A stretch of 49,219 nt of DNA from Pelagibacteraceae bacterium (lineage in GTDB: Bacteria; Pseudomonadota; Alphaproteobacteria; HIMB59; GCA-002718135). The notes under the pieces were generated by a model. The model worked only from the letters and a program-made list of their open reading frames with translations, made no database searches and was not told where the DNA came from. The translations under genes were made by a program, and so were the position numbers. Each line of letters opens with the position of its first letter. Positions within the stretch are counted from its first letter, which is position 1. Below are positions 34,464 through 43,620 of the stretch, piece after piece. The stretch is taken from NCBI GenBank assembly GCA_017639935.1, contig JAGFWP010000040.1, forward strand, positions 1 to 49,219, in the 5' to 3' direction.

Positions 34464-34507
34464 GTAAAATGCTTATATTTAAGTAATAAAGTTATTCAAG
34501 GAGAATA

Positions 34508-35251
34508 TTAGAAAGACAAGATTTTATTAAATTCATCAACATTTAATGAAGCTCCTCCGATTAACAAACCGTCAACACTATCCAAATTTAATATTCCCTT
34601 GGAATTAGCTGATTTTACCGAACCGCCATAAAGAATTTTATAGTTTTCATATCCTTGTATTTCATTTTTAATGAAATTATGAATATCTTCTATTTCATCT
34701 AAGGACGGAGTTAATCCTGAACCAATCGCCCAGATTGGTTCGTAAGCTATTATAGTATTATCATTATTTGAATCATCATTCATACTTTCTCTAATTTGTT
34801 TAGATAAAACTTCTTTAGTTCGGTTATCATTTTTTTGCTGAAGTGTTTCACCTACACAAATAATTGGGTGAATATTTTTTTTCAAAGAATTAGTAGCTTT
34901 TATTGAAACTTCATTATTCGTTTCATTAAATATCGTTCTTCTTTCTGAGTGGCCAACTATGCAAAACTGACAACCAATATCATAAAGCATTGAGGCGCTG
35001 ACATCGCCAGTATAAGCACCCTCGAGAAAAAGAGAGCAGTTTTGCCCCCCTAAGTAACAATTTTTTAATTTATTAGCTATGAGATAAGAATAAGTAAAAG
35101 GCGGACAAATAATAATACATATGGATTGATCATTAATATTTTCAAAAGTTAAATCATCTAAATCATTTAGAAAATTATTGATAAAATTAATTGACCCGTT
35201 CATTTTCCAATTGGCTGCAATAATTTTGGTAAATTTTTGTATTTCAAGCAT
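34508..35251 (-). CDS. tpiA: Triosephosphate isomerase
   Basis: TpiA interconverts dihydroxyacetone phosphate and glyceraldehyde-3-phosphate. The 247-residue TIM barrel has K16 in AANWKMNG, the catalytic histidine in VGHSERR, the glutamate in AYEPIWAIGSG, and the phosphate loop YGGSVKSAN followed by LIGGASL. All active-site residues are present. An AAGGGA lies about 10 bases before the ATG. It is divergent from ppiD with 56 bases between the two start codons. Confidence 0.97.
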   Translation of the reverse strand: MLEIQKFTKIIAANWKMNGSINFINNFLNDLDDLTFENINDQSICIIICPPFTYSYLIANKLKNCYLGGQNCSLFLEGAYTGDVSASMLYDIGCQFCIVGHSERRTIFNETNNEVSIKATNSLKKNIHPIICVGETLQQKNDNRTKEVLSKQIRESMNDDSNNDNTIIAYEPIWAIGSGLTPSLDEIEDIHNFIKNEIQGYENYKILYGGSVKSANSKGILNLDSVDGLLIGGASLNVDEFNKILSF

Positions 35252-35307
35252 ATTTTACTTTCCCTTATAAAAACTATTACTATAGAAGCAACAGCGAAAT
35301 AATATAT

Positions 35308-37137
35308 ATGTTGAGGAATATTACAAAATCAAAAATTGGTATTGTTTTAGCTGTTCTATTTGCAATAAGTCTTTTTTTTATAAGAGGAGGTAAAAGATAT
35401 TCAAATTTTTTTGATTCTGACAATGTAGTTGCTAGAGTATCCGGAACTCCGATTTCAACAACAAAATTTAATCGAACTCTGCAGATAAATATCAATCAAT
35501 TTAATCAAATATTAGGTAAATCAATGTCTGGCGAAGAAATTAAAACCTTTCAAATTGATTCATTGGCCTTAGGCGCTTTAATTAACGATGCAGTTTTTGA
35601 AAATGAATTCGATCAAAGAGGCCTTAAATTAGATGAAACCATTATTGCACAAAAAACCAGGGAAAGAATACCGCAATTATATAAGGGTAATAAGCTGAAT
35701 GAACCATTCTTAAATCAATTTTTACAACAACAAAATCTTAAAATTGAAGACATTGTTCAAATTATTGATTTTGAAACTAGAGATCAGTTTTTTAATGAAG
35801 CTTTTTTTAATATCAATTACCCATTCAATTTTACGAAAAAAATCCATACGTATCAAAACCAAAAAAGAAAAATAAGACACACTGAGATGTCTTTGGAATT
35901 AGTAAGCATAGAAGAAATTCAAACAAGTGTTGACAATATTGATAAAGCTCTTGAAGATTTTTACAATAAGAATCTTAATGAATATATGTCTGATGAAAAA
36001 AGAAATATTGAATATATAATCGTAGATAAAAAAAATTATATAAGTAATTTTACTCCATCGGATTTTGAAATTTCAGAGTATTATAACAATAATAAAGATC
36101 TATATATTGAAAGAGAAAAAAGAACTTTTATTCAGTTTAACTTCAAAAGTTCAGAAGAGGCTGAAAATTTTGAAGACAAAATAACTAGTTTTAAGGATGA
36201 TGAGGAAATAATTGAATACGCCAATAACAACAATATTAAATTTAATTCTTTTAAGAATCTCTCTTCAGATGATGTGTTAAAAGAAATTGCAGACGTTTTA
36301 TTTAAACTTCAAATAAATCAACAATCCGAAATTATTGAAACAGCTATATCAAAACATATAATTATTCTCCAAAATATTAAGCCAGAATTACAACTACAAT
36401 TGACTGAAGTTCAAGATGATATCAAAGAAACAATAACCAATATTGAAGTAAATAGCTACCTTGATGAACTAAACAGTAATATTGCAGAAAAAATTGTGGA
36501 AGGAAGATCGCTAAATGAAATTTCTAATTTGTATGATCTAGAACTGCTATCACAAAAAAATTTAACAAAAAATTTTTCGAACTTTGAAAATGATAAAAAA
36601 GATTTTTTTAAAAGTATAATTTCCAATGTTTTCGCTGCTAATAAGGACTTTGTAAATGATATTGTAAAAATCAATCCTGATAGTTTTTATATTTTTAATG
36701 TTAAAGAAATTGCTCCCTCTGAGCCAATTGATCTATCTGAAATTAAAGATAACGTCTTAAAAGATTGGCAAAATACAAAGAGAATAGAAAAAATATTGAA
36801 TGAAAGTAAGAATAATTTAAATTTTTTTAATGAATTAAGTGATCTTCATAGTCTGACAATAAAAGATGCGGAGATAAATATAGATTCCCAAGAATTACCA
36901 ATAAAATTAATTTCTGATATTTTTGAAGCCGATAAAGGAGCTGTCGTACAGTTATTTGAAAAAAACAAAGTATATATTGCAACAATCACTGATATTGTAA
37001 TGCCTAAAAGTATAAACGAGGTTAAAGAATTATCTCTTCAAAATGACTTAAAGGGTAGTTTTGGCACTGAATTATTAAAAAACAAGAAAATTACCACCAA
37101 TGATAAGCTCATTGACGCTGTTATAAATAAATTTTAA
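35308..37137 (+). CDS. ppiD: PpiD-like SurA_N/peptidyl-prolyl isomerase-family membrane protein
   Basis: PpiD is an inner-membrane anchored periplasmic chaperone that works near the Sec translocon. The 609 residues start with a short tail and one membrane helix (about 11-26, GIVLAVLFAISLFFI), followed by a SurA_N-type chaperone segment (VVARVSGTPISTTKFNRTL). A long charged region follows, in which the parvulin domain around 240-360 is hard to recognise and lacks a GGDLGW-type motif. Catalytic isomerase activity is therefore doubtful, as proposed for PpiD in general. The location tpiA|ppiD-trpE is the conserved alphaproteobacterial one. It overlaps trpE by one base. Confidence 0.88.
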   Translation: MLRNITKSKIGIVLAVLFAISLFFIRGGKRYSNFFDSDNVVARVSGTPISTTKFNRTLQININQFNQILGKSMSGEEIKTFQIDSLALGALINDAVFENEFDQRGLKLDETIIAQKTRERIPQLYKGNKLNEPFLNQFLQQQNLKIEDIVQIIDFETRDQFFNEAFFNINYPFNFTKKIHTYQNQKRKIRHTEMSLELVSIEEIQTSVDNIDKALEDFYNKNLNEYMSDEKRNIEYIIVDKKNYISNFTPSDFEISEYYNNNKDLYIEREKRTFIQFNFKSSEEAENFEDKITSFKDDEEIIEYANNNNIKFNSFKNLSSDDVLKEIADVLFKLQINQQSEIIETAISKHIIILQNIKPELQLQLTEVQDDIKETITNIEVNSYLDELNSNIAEKIVEGRSLNEISNLYDLELLSQKNLTKNFSNFENDKKDFFKSIISNVFAANKDFVNDIVKINPDSFYIFNVKEIAPSEPIDLSEIKDNVLKDWQNTKRIEKILNESKNNLNFFNELSDLHSLTIKDAEINIDSQELPIKLISDIFEADKGAVVQLFEKNKVYIATITDIVMPKSINEVKELSLQNDLKGSFGTELLKNKKITTNDKLIDAVINKF

Positions 37138-38621
37138 TGCCAAATGTCAGTAAAAAAAAGTTTATTGATAATTACATAAGAAATATTCCTCAGATTTTAT
37201 CTCAACAAATTATTGCTGATACGGAAACTCCAGTATCAACGTTATTGAAAATTTCAAAAAATGAAAAATATTCTTTTTTACTTGAATCTGTTGAGGGGGG
37301 TGATCAAAGGGGTAGATATTCTTTGATAGGATGTAAACCTGACATTATTTGGAAAGTAAAGAGTGGAAAGATTTCTATTACGACTAACTGCAAGTATATA
37401 AAAGACAATGTTAGTGCTGATTTAAATCCTATTCAATCTCTTAGAAACATACTTCAATTATCTAAAATACAAAGAGATTTTAATAAAACTCCTTATCCTG
37501 TACTCGTAGGCTATTTAGGATACCCGATGATACAGTATATGGAAAAAATAAATTTAAGTAATCCTGATACATTAAATATTCCTGAAGCAGTAATGATTAG
37601 ACCTAAAATTGTTGCTGTTTTTGATAATATCAAGGATACGATAGATGTAATGACTGCTATCTATCCAGAAAAGAATATAAAAGCAGAAACTGCGTTAAAA
37701 GAAGCTGAGAAACTAATTGGAAAAAGTGTTGAAAAATTAAAAACACAAATAGCAAAAGATGATGTTTTAAATAAAAAAAATATTCAAATAAAGTCGAACT
37801 ATAAGAAAGAAGATTATTTAAAAATTGTTGAAAAGGCAAAAAAATATATTCATTCAGGGGATATATTTCAGGTTGTTCCTTCTCAAAGATTTCATTGTGA
37901 GTACATTTTAAGCGCTAAAACTCTATATCGTTCTTTAAGAAGGTTGAATCCTTCCCCCTTCTTAGTAAATTTGAATTTTGATAACATCGGCCTCGTAGCT
38001 TCAAGTCCGGAAATTTTAGTTAGGGTGAGGGATGGCAAAATAATAATACGTCCAATCGCTGGCACTCGAAAAAGGGGCAAAACAACAAATGAAGATAGAA
38101 AATTATCTAATGAATTATTAAATGATCAAAAAGAATTGGCAGAACATTTGATGTTATTAGATTTAGGAAGAAATGATGTAGGTAGAGTGGCTAAAGTTGG
38201 GACTGTAAGCGTAACTGAAAAAATGATCGTTGAATATTATTCTCATGTAATGCATATTGTTTCTAACGTTGAAGGTGATTTAAAAAAAAATAAAGATTCG
38301 ATAGATGCGCTTATCTCTGGATTTCCAGCAGGAACAGTTTCCGGAGCTCCAAAAATTAGAGCTATGGAAATAATTGAAGAACTTGAAAATGTTAATAGAG
38401 GTTTCTATGGTGGTGCTATGGGTTACTTTGACTCAAATGGACAGATGGATACATGTATTAGTTTAAGAACAGGCCTTATAAAAGATAATAATTTATATGT
38501 ACAAGCAGGTGGCGGTGTTGTTTATGATTCAGATCCTGAAAAAGAATTCCAAGAAACTATAAACAAAGCGCAGGCTATTATTGCTGCAGCTCTAGATTCT
38601 TATAGAGGTTTAGATTTGTGA
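37137..38621 (+). CDS. trpE: Anthranilate synthase component I
   Basis: TrpE makes anthranilate from chorismate with ammonia from TrpG, the first step to tryptophan. The 494 residues have the tryptophan-binding LLES (48-51) with the GGDQRGRYSLIG region. The active-site block has PSPFLVNL, RPIAGTRKRG, LMLLDLGRNDVGRV, SGFPAGTVSGAPK, GGAMGYFD and QAGGGVVYDSDPE. Feedback inhibition by tryptophan is therefore likely. The ATG overlaps the ppiD stop (TAATG), which leaves no room for a leader-peptide attenuator. Confidence 0.97.
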   Translation: MPNVSKKKFIDNYIRNIPQILSQQIIADTETPVSTLLKISKNEKYSFLLESVEGGDQRGRYSLIGCKPDIIWKVKSGKISITTNCKYIKDNVSADLNPIQSLRNILQLSKIQRDFNKTPYPVLVGYLGYPMIQYMEKINLSNPDTLNIPEAVMIRPKIVAVFDNIKDTIDVMTAIYPEKNIKAETALKEAEKLIGKSVEKLKTQIAKDDVLNKKNIQIKSNYKKEDYLKIVEKAKKYIHSGDIFQVVPSQRFHCEYILSAKTLYRSLRRLNPSPFLVNLNFDNIGLVASSPEILVRVRDGKIIIRPIAGTRKRGKTTNEDRKLSNELLNDQKELAEHLMLLDLGRNDVGRVAKVGTVSVTEKMIVEYYSHVMHIVSNVEGDLKKNKDSIDALISGFPAGTVSGAPKIRAMEIIEELENVNRGFYGGAMGYFDSNGQMDTCISLRTGLIKDNNLYVQAGGGVVYDSDPEKEFQETINKAQAIIAAALDSYRGLDL

Positions 38622-39196
38622 TTTTGATAATTGATAATTATGATAGCTTTACTTACAATATTTACCATTATTTTGGAGAAATAGGAGCAAGATCAAATGT
38701 CTATAGAAATGACAAAATAAATATTAATGAAATAATTAAACTAAATCCTAAAGCTATTGTTCTCTCTCCTGGTCCATGTACGCCCAATGAAGCGGGAATT
38801 TGCATAGATATAGTTAAAAAATTACATCGTAAATTTCCTATACTTGGAATCTGTCTGGGACATCAATCTATAGGCCAATCTTTTGGAGGAAATATTGTTC
38901 AATGTTCAGAAATTATCCATGGCAAGGTATGTAAAATTGAACATAATAATCATAAGTTGTTTGCAGGTATAGACAAAATTTTTTTAGCAACTCGTTATCA
39001 TTCGCTTATAATAGAAAAAGAATCTCTGAATAGTGATTTTGAAATTATAGCTCAGACAGATAAAAATACAATAATGGGTATTGCTCATAAAAAATTTTCT
39101 ACTTATGGTGTTCAATTTCACCCTGAAAGTATTGGCACTAAATATGGTAAAACTATATTAAAAAATTTTTTAAATATTATTAATTATGAATCTTAG
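38618..39196 (+). CDS. trpG: Anthranilate synthase component II (glutamine amidotransferase)
   Basis: TrpG supplies ammonia from glutamine to TrpE. The 192-residue class I glutamine amidotransferase starts at GTG within the overlap GTGA with trpE. It has LIIDNYDSFTYNIYHY, LSPGPCTPNEAG, the nucleophile C79 in GICLGHQSIGQ, and the His/Glu pair in YGVQFHPES near 168. In some bacteria this subunit also serves p-aminobenzoate synthase; the trp operon context favours TrpG. It overlaps trpD by 11 bases. Confidence 0.96.
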   Translation: MILIIDNYDSFTYNIYHYFGEIGARSNVYRNDKININEIIKLNPKAIVLSPGPCTPNEAGICIDIVKKLHRKFPILGICLGHQSIGQSFGGNIVQCSEIIHGKVCKIEHNNHKLFAGIDKIFLATRYHSLIIEKESLNSDFEIIAQTDKNTIMGIAHKKFSTYGVQFHPESIGTKYGKTILKNFLNIINYES

Positions 39197-40190
39197 TAAA
39201 ATAAAAAATAAATTATTTAATAAACAAAATTTATCTTTTGAAGAATCTTCTTTTGTTTTTAACCTTATAATGAATGGCGAAGTTGGGGAAATTGATATTG
39301 CCTCAATATTGATTTCTTTAAAAATTAAAAACGAAAGTAAAGATGAAATTCACGGCGCTGCTAAAATTATGAGAGAGAAATCAATGAAAATTATATCACC
39401 TAACAATGCAATAGACACTTGTGGCACAGGGGGAGATATGAGCGGCACTCTTAATATTTCGACAAGTGCGGCTCTAATTGCAGCAAGCGCTGGGGCTATA
39501 GTCGCTAAACACGGAAATCGCTCAATCAGTTCAAAATCAGGCTCAGCAGATATGTTGGAAAAATTAGGAATTAAGATTTCCTCTGATAAAAATGAATTGG
39601 AAAAATCATTAAATAATAACAACTTTTGTTTTTTATTTGCGCAATATCATCATTCTGCAATGAAACATGTAGTAAATATTCGTAAACAATTAGGTGCCAG
39701 AACAATATTTAACTTATTAGGCCCACTTACTAACCCAGCATCAACAAAAAAACAGTTATTAGGGGTGTTTGATAAGAAATGGGTTCGAATACATTGTGAA
39801 GTATTAAAAGAACTAGGTTCAACGCACTCAATGATTGTCCATGGTGCTGATGGATTGGATGAGATATCTTTATGCGGTCCAACATATATATCCGAATTGA
39901 AAGATGATAAAATCAATGATTATATTTTTGATCCTAAGCAGTATGGATATGAATACATAAGCATAAATGACATTCTGGGAAAGGATGCCAGTTATAACGC
40001 TAGAGCTTTTATTGAACTTATTGAAGCTCCAGATAATAGTTTTCAAAAAATAATAGAGTTAAACGCAGGCGCGGCTTTATATTTGTCAGGATTGACAAAA
40101 AATTTAAAAGAAGGATTTAATTTAGCTAGACAAACCATTAATAGCAAAAAGGCAAAAAATTATTTTGAAAACTTATTGAAAAATCAATGA
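39186..40190 (+). CDS. trpD: Anthranilate phosphoribosyltransferase
   Basis: TrpD joins anthranilate to phosphoribosyl pyrophosphate. The 334 residues have the GTGGD box (DTCGTGGDMSGTLNISTS), VAKHGNRSISSKSGSADMLEKLG, the anthranilate-site segment RTIFNLLGPLTNPA, and VHGADGLDEIS. The length is normal. It overlaps trpG by 11 bases and trpC by 4 (ATGA), consistent with tight coupling within trpEGDC. trpF, trpB and trpA are not in the window, which is usual because they form a separate cluster in Alphaproteobacteria. Confidence 0.97.
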   Translation: MNLSKIKNKLFNKQNLSFEESSFVFNLIMNGEVGEIDIASILISLKIKNESKDEIHGAAKIMREKSMKIISPNNAIDTCGTGGDMSGTLNISTSAALIAASAGAIVAKHGNRSISSKSGSADMLEKLGIKISSDKNELEKSLNNNNFCFLFAQYHHSAMKHVVNIRKQLGARTIFNLLGPLTNPASTKKQLLGVFDKKWVRIHCEVLKELGSTHSMIVHGADGLDEISLCGPTYISELKDDKINDYIFDPKQYGYEYISINDILGKDASYNARAFIELIEAPDNSFQKIIELNAGAALYLSGLTKNLKEGFNLARQTINSKKAKNYFENLLKNQ

Positions 40191-40972
40191 AAGATATATT
40201 AAGTCAAATTTGTGAAAATAAAAAAGTTGAATTAGAAAAAACAAAAAAAAGATGTTCATTTTCTTCACTTGAAAAAATACTTCAAAACAAAAATAATAGA
40301 AACTTTAAAGAATTAATGATTAATTCTCAGGATAAGAAAAATAACAATATTATTGCTGAGATAAAAAAGGCTAGTCCAAGTGCTGGAGTCATTTTCAAAG
40401 ATTATTTTCCTGAAATAATTGCTGCTGATTATGAAAAATCAGGTGTTGGAGCTATTTCCATACTTACTGAAACTACTTTTTTTCATGGAAACTTGGATCA
40501 CTTATCTCTAATAAATAAAAAAACAAATTTGCCGTTGTTAAGAAAAGATTTTATTATTGATCCTTATCAAATATTAGAGAGTAAAGTTTATCAAGCAGAT
40601 GCGATTTTATTGATTGTATCAATATTAAGTGATAAGCAAATGAAAGATTTTATCAACTTAGCTGACCAATACGGATTAGATTGTCTAATTGAAACACATA
40701 CCGAAGAAGATATAAATAGAGCTATAAATTTTGGTTATCCTGTGATTGGAATTAATAATAGAAATTTAAAAAACTTGTCGGTAAATATTAATAATACTTT
40801 GAATTTAATTAAAAAAATACCAAAAGAATTTATAGTTGTTGCTGAAAGTGGCATTAAATCAAAAACGGATATTGATAAATATAATGATGTTGGTGTTTTT
40901 AATTTTTTAATTGGTGAGTCAATTTTAAAATCGTCCAATATTAATGACAAAATTAGAGAATTTTTAAATTAA
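40187..40972 (+). CDS. trpC: Indole-3-glycerol-phosphate synthase
   Basis: TrpC closes the indole ring of indole-3-glycerol phosphate. The 261-residue TIM barrel has IIAEIKKASPSAGVI with the catalytic lysine, YEKSGVGAISILTE, LPLLRKDFIIDPYQI, GINNRNLKNLSV, and VAESGIKS near the end. It is a single-function enzyme, not fused to TrpF. It overlaps trpD by ATGA and is followed after 1 base by moaC. Confidence 0.97.
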   Translation: MKDILSQICENKKVELEKTKKRCSFSSLEKILQNKNNRNFKELMINSQDKKNNNIIAEIKKASPSAGVIFKDYFPEIIAADYEKSGVGAISILTETTFFHGNLDHLSLINKKTNLPLLRKDFIIDPYQILESKVYQADAILLIVSILSDKQMKDFINLADQYGLDCLIETHTEEDINRAINFGYPVIGINNRNLKNLSVNINNTLNLIKKIPKEFIVVAESGIKSKTDIDKYNDVGVFNFLIGESILKSSNINDKIREFLN

Positions 40973-40973
40973 A

Positions 40974-41447
40974 ATGATTTCACATCTAAATAAAAAAAAT
41001 AAACCAACTATAGTTGATATCAGTTCAAAAAAAATAACTGACAGAATTGCTATTGCACAAGGTATTGTTGAATTTTCCAAATCAACTTATAAAAAAATTG
41101 AATCATTAAAAACTAAAAAAGGTGAGATTAAAAGTATTGCTATAATTGCTGGAATTCTAGGAACAAAAAAAACAAGTGATGTAATACCTCTATGTCACAA
41201 TATTAAAATTGAAAATATAGATATTGATATTCAAGCGATAAAAAAAATATCATCTCTTAAAGTTACTTCTTCTGTGAAAAGTAGAGGTAAAACAGGTGTT
41301 GAAATGGAGGCATTGAACGGGGTTAGTGTCGCATGTTTAACAATATATGATATGTGTAAAAGCTTAGATAAAAATATTGTGATTAAGGATATTCGTCTTG
41401 TCAAAAAAAAAGGCGGTAAGTCAGATTTCTCAAAATCAAAAAAATAA
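40974..41447 (+). CDS. moaC: Cyclic pyranopterin monophosphate synthase MoaC
   Basis: MoaC works with MoaA to form cyclic pyranopterin monophosphate, the first intermediate of molybdenum cofactor synthesis. The 157-residue protein has AGILGTKKTSDVIPLCHNI, SRGKTGVEMEALNGVSVACLTIYDMCK and the C-terminal VKKKGGKS. These include the conserved His, Glu, Asp and Lys of the active site. In many Alphaproteobacteria moeA follows; here 80 noncoding bases and lexA come next. No other molybdenum cofactor gene is in the window. Confidence 0.96.
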   Translation: MISHLNKKNKPTIVDISSKKITDRIAIAQGIVEFSKSTYKKIESLKTKKGEIKSIAIIAGILGTKKTSDVIPLCHNIKIENIDIDIQAIKKISSLKVTSSVKSRGKTGVEMEALNGVSVACLTIYDMCKSLDKNIVIKDIRLVKKKGGKSDFSKSKK

Positions 41448-41506
41448 TAAAGTATTATTTTTACCTAAATTTAGCCAAAATAAAGAATATTATTGAAACA
41501 AATTAG

Positions 41507-41521
41507 GAACATATATAGAAC
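41507..41521 (+). promoter_or_regulatory. LexA binding site (SOS box) at lexA
   Basis: The sequence GAACATATATAGAAC is two direct GAAC half-sites separated by 7 bases. This matches the alphaproteobacterial SOS operator (GAAC-N7-GAAC, or GTTC-N7-GTTC on the other strand). It ends 6 bases before the lexA ATG. A TTGAAA (41493-41498) upstream and TATAGA (41514-41519) inside the box could be promoter elements, although their 15-base spacing is short. Autorepression of lexA is the expected effect. Confidence 0.82.
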
Positions 41522-41527
41522 ACTATT

Positions 41528-42166
41528 ATGTTAACAAGAAAACAAAAAGAGCTTTTTGACTATCTAACTGATTATATTTCTAAAAATACTATTTCTCCTT
41601 CTTTTGAAGAAATGAAGACAGCGGTAAACCTCAAGTCAAAATCTGGCATTCATCGTTTAATTACGAGCCTTGAACAAAGAGGTTTTATAAAAAGATTAAA
41701 GCATAAGGCTAGGGCGATGGAAATTACAAAAAATCTAAGTAATAACTTCGCAAATTTTACAAGAAATACTGGAAATAACTCCGTATCTATTCCTTTGCTT
41801 GGATCTATTGCTGCTGGTAATCCAATTGAGGCAATAGAAAATCCTGATGAATTTATAAGTGTGCCGTCGAATTTTATAACTCCTAATAATCAGTATTTTG
41901 GTCTCAAAGTGAACGGTCTTTCAATGATTGAGAAAGGAATATTTGACGGTGATATCGCAATAATAAAAAAGACGAATTCTTCACTTAATGGAAAAATTGC
42001 CGCAGTATTAACCAGCAATAATGAAATTACCTTGAAAATAATTAATATAAAGAATGACAAAATACATTTGATACCAGCAAATAAAAACTACAAAGAAAAA
42101 GTATTGGATATCAGTGAAGTTCAAATTCAAGGAACATTATCTGGATTAATAAGAAAATATAACTAA
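41528..42166 (+). CDS. lexA: LexA repressor
   Basis: LexA represses SOS genes and cleaves itself when RecA filaments form. The 212 residues have an N-terminal winged helix (MLTRKQKELFDYL ... SKSGIHRLITSLEQRGFIKRL). The self-cleavage bond A96-G97 is in SIAAGNP. The catalytic serine is S132 in VNGLSMIEKG and the lysine K170 in NEITLKII. The protein is slightly shorter than many alphaproteobacterial LexA proteins but complete. With the operator so close to the ATG, the transcript probably has a very short leader. comEC, commonly next in Alphaproteobacteria, is absent. Confidence 0.96.
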   Translation: MLTRKQKELFDYLTDYISKNTISPSFEEMKTAVNLKSKSGIHRLITSLEQRGFIKRLKHKARAMEITKNLSNNFANFTRNTGNNSVSIPLLGSIAAGNPIEAIENPDEFISVPSNFITPNNQYFGLKVNGLSMIEKGIFDGDIAIIKKTNSSLNGKIAAVLTSNNEITLKIINIKNDKIHLIPANKNYKEKVLDISEVQIQGTLSGLIRKYN

Positions 42167-42198
42167 TAAAAGCTACATATTTAAATTATAAGAAAATA

Positions 42199-43620
42199 AT
42201 GAATGATGTAGTTGTGCGCTTTGCACCTTCTCCAACTGGTTTTTTGCATATTGGCGGTATCAGAACTGCGTTAATTAATTACATTGTTGTTCAACAATCA
42301 AAAAAAAAAGATCCTAAATCTAAACTATTATTAAGGATAGAAGATACCGATATAACAAGATCGAAGGATGAATATAAAAAAAGCATACTAGACGGATTAG
42401 AATGGATGGGTATTGAGTGGGATGAAAAACCTCATATTCAGTCAGAGAGTATAGATAGACATAAAGAAATTGCTTTTAAATTATTAGAAAAAGGACATGC
42501 GTACAAATGTGTTTGCACTAAAGAAGAATTAGAGACTAGAAGATTAGAAAATCAGAAACTTCGAAAAAACATTAAGAGATTATGTACTAAATGTAAGAAT
42601 GATTCTGCTACGCAACAATTAGAAAAAGATTTTTGTATAAGAATAAACATTCCAAATGACGGAAAAATATCAGTTTTAGATAAAATACAAGGATTAGTTG
42701 TAGTAGAAAATAAAGAAATAGATAATTTTATATTACTAAGAAAGGATGGAACGCCAACTTATATGCTTTCAGTAGTTGTCGATGATCATGATATGGGTGT
42801 CAATATAATAATAAGAGGTGATGATCATTTGAACAATATATTTAGGCAACTTCACATATATAAAAGTTTAAAATGGGATCTTCCAACATACGCGCACCAT
42901 CCATTAATTCATGGAGATGATGGATTAAAATTATCAAAAAGACACGGTGCGGTTGATATAAATGAATTCAAAAAAAAGGGGTATCTTCCTCAAGCTATAA
43001 TTAATAATCTAATTTTACTTAGCTGGTCACCAAAAAAAAATGATGAAAACATTGAAATTGGTGAAATAATTAATACTTTTGATCTTGAAAAGATGTCAAA
43101 ATCCTCAAGTATTTTTGATTATAATAAATTAAACCATTTTAACAATTTTTATTTACAGAAAGAAGAGAATTACAAATATTTTGAAGAATTTGTTAATGAA
43201 AATTCCATTCTAAAAAATTTTTTTGACATAGATAAAATTTTGATGAAAAAATTATTTAATACTTATAAAAAAAATATTAATTTTTATTCTGAATTAGAAA
43301 ACATATCTAAGATATATTATGACGAAGAATTTAAAACTATATTAAACAATGAGTTAGACGATAATTTCAATATAATTTTAAATGATTTTATGAAACATTT
43401 GGATTTTATTGATGTTTGGAGTAAGGATAATCTTAAAAACTGCATTAATAAATTCCTTGAACTAAAAAAAATTAAATTTCCCATTTTTGGAAAACCTGTA
43501 AGGATAGTTCTTACGAATTTAAAAGAAGGTCCGCCAATCAATGATATTTTATTTATTCTTGGAAGAAAAAACACTTTTCTACGTTTGAATAATTATATAA
43601 ACAGTGCAAATAAATTATGA
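42199..43620 (+). CDS. gltX: Glutamyl-tRNA synthetase
   Basis: GltX charges tRNA-Glu. The 473-residue class I synthetase has the HIGH-type motif in [16 protein letters not shown] (17-20), a cysteine cluster (CVC ... CTKC) in the region of the zinc site, RGDDHLNN, and the KMSKS-type motif [10 protein letters not shown] near 245. An anticodon-binding helical domain makes up the rest. Because GatCAB is also present, this enzyme may be non-discriminating and also charge tRNA-Gln with glutamate; that is inference and depends on whether the genome has glnS. It overlaps gltA by 4 bases. Confidence 0.96.
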   Translation: MNDVVVRFAPSPTGFLHIGGIRTALINYIVVQQSKKKDPKSKLLLRIEDTDITRSKDEYKKSILDGLEWMGIEWDEKPHIQSESIDRHKEIAFKLLEKGHAYKCVCTKEELETRRLENQKLRKNIKRLCTKCKNDSATQQLEKDFCIRINIPNDGKISVLDKIQGLVVVENKEIDNFILLRKDGTPTYMLSVVVDDHDMGVNIIIRGDDHLNNIFRQLHIYKSLKWDLPTYAHHPLIHGDDGLKLSKRHGAVDINEFKKKGYLPQAIINNLILLSWSPKKNDENIEIGEIINTFDLEKMSKSSSIFDYNKLNHFNNFYLQKEENYKYFEEFVNENSILKNFFDIDKILMKKLFNTYKKNINFYSELENISKIYYDEEFKTILNNELDDNFNIILNDFMKHLDFIDVWSKDNLKNCINKFLELKKIKFPIFGKPVRIVLTNLKEGPPINDILFILGRKNTFLRLNNYINSANKL

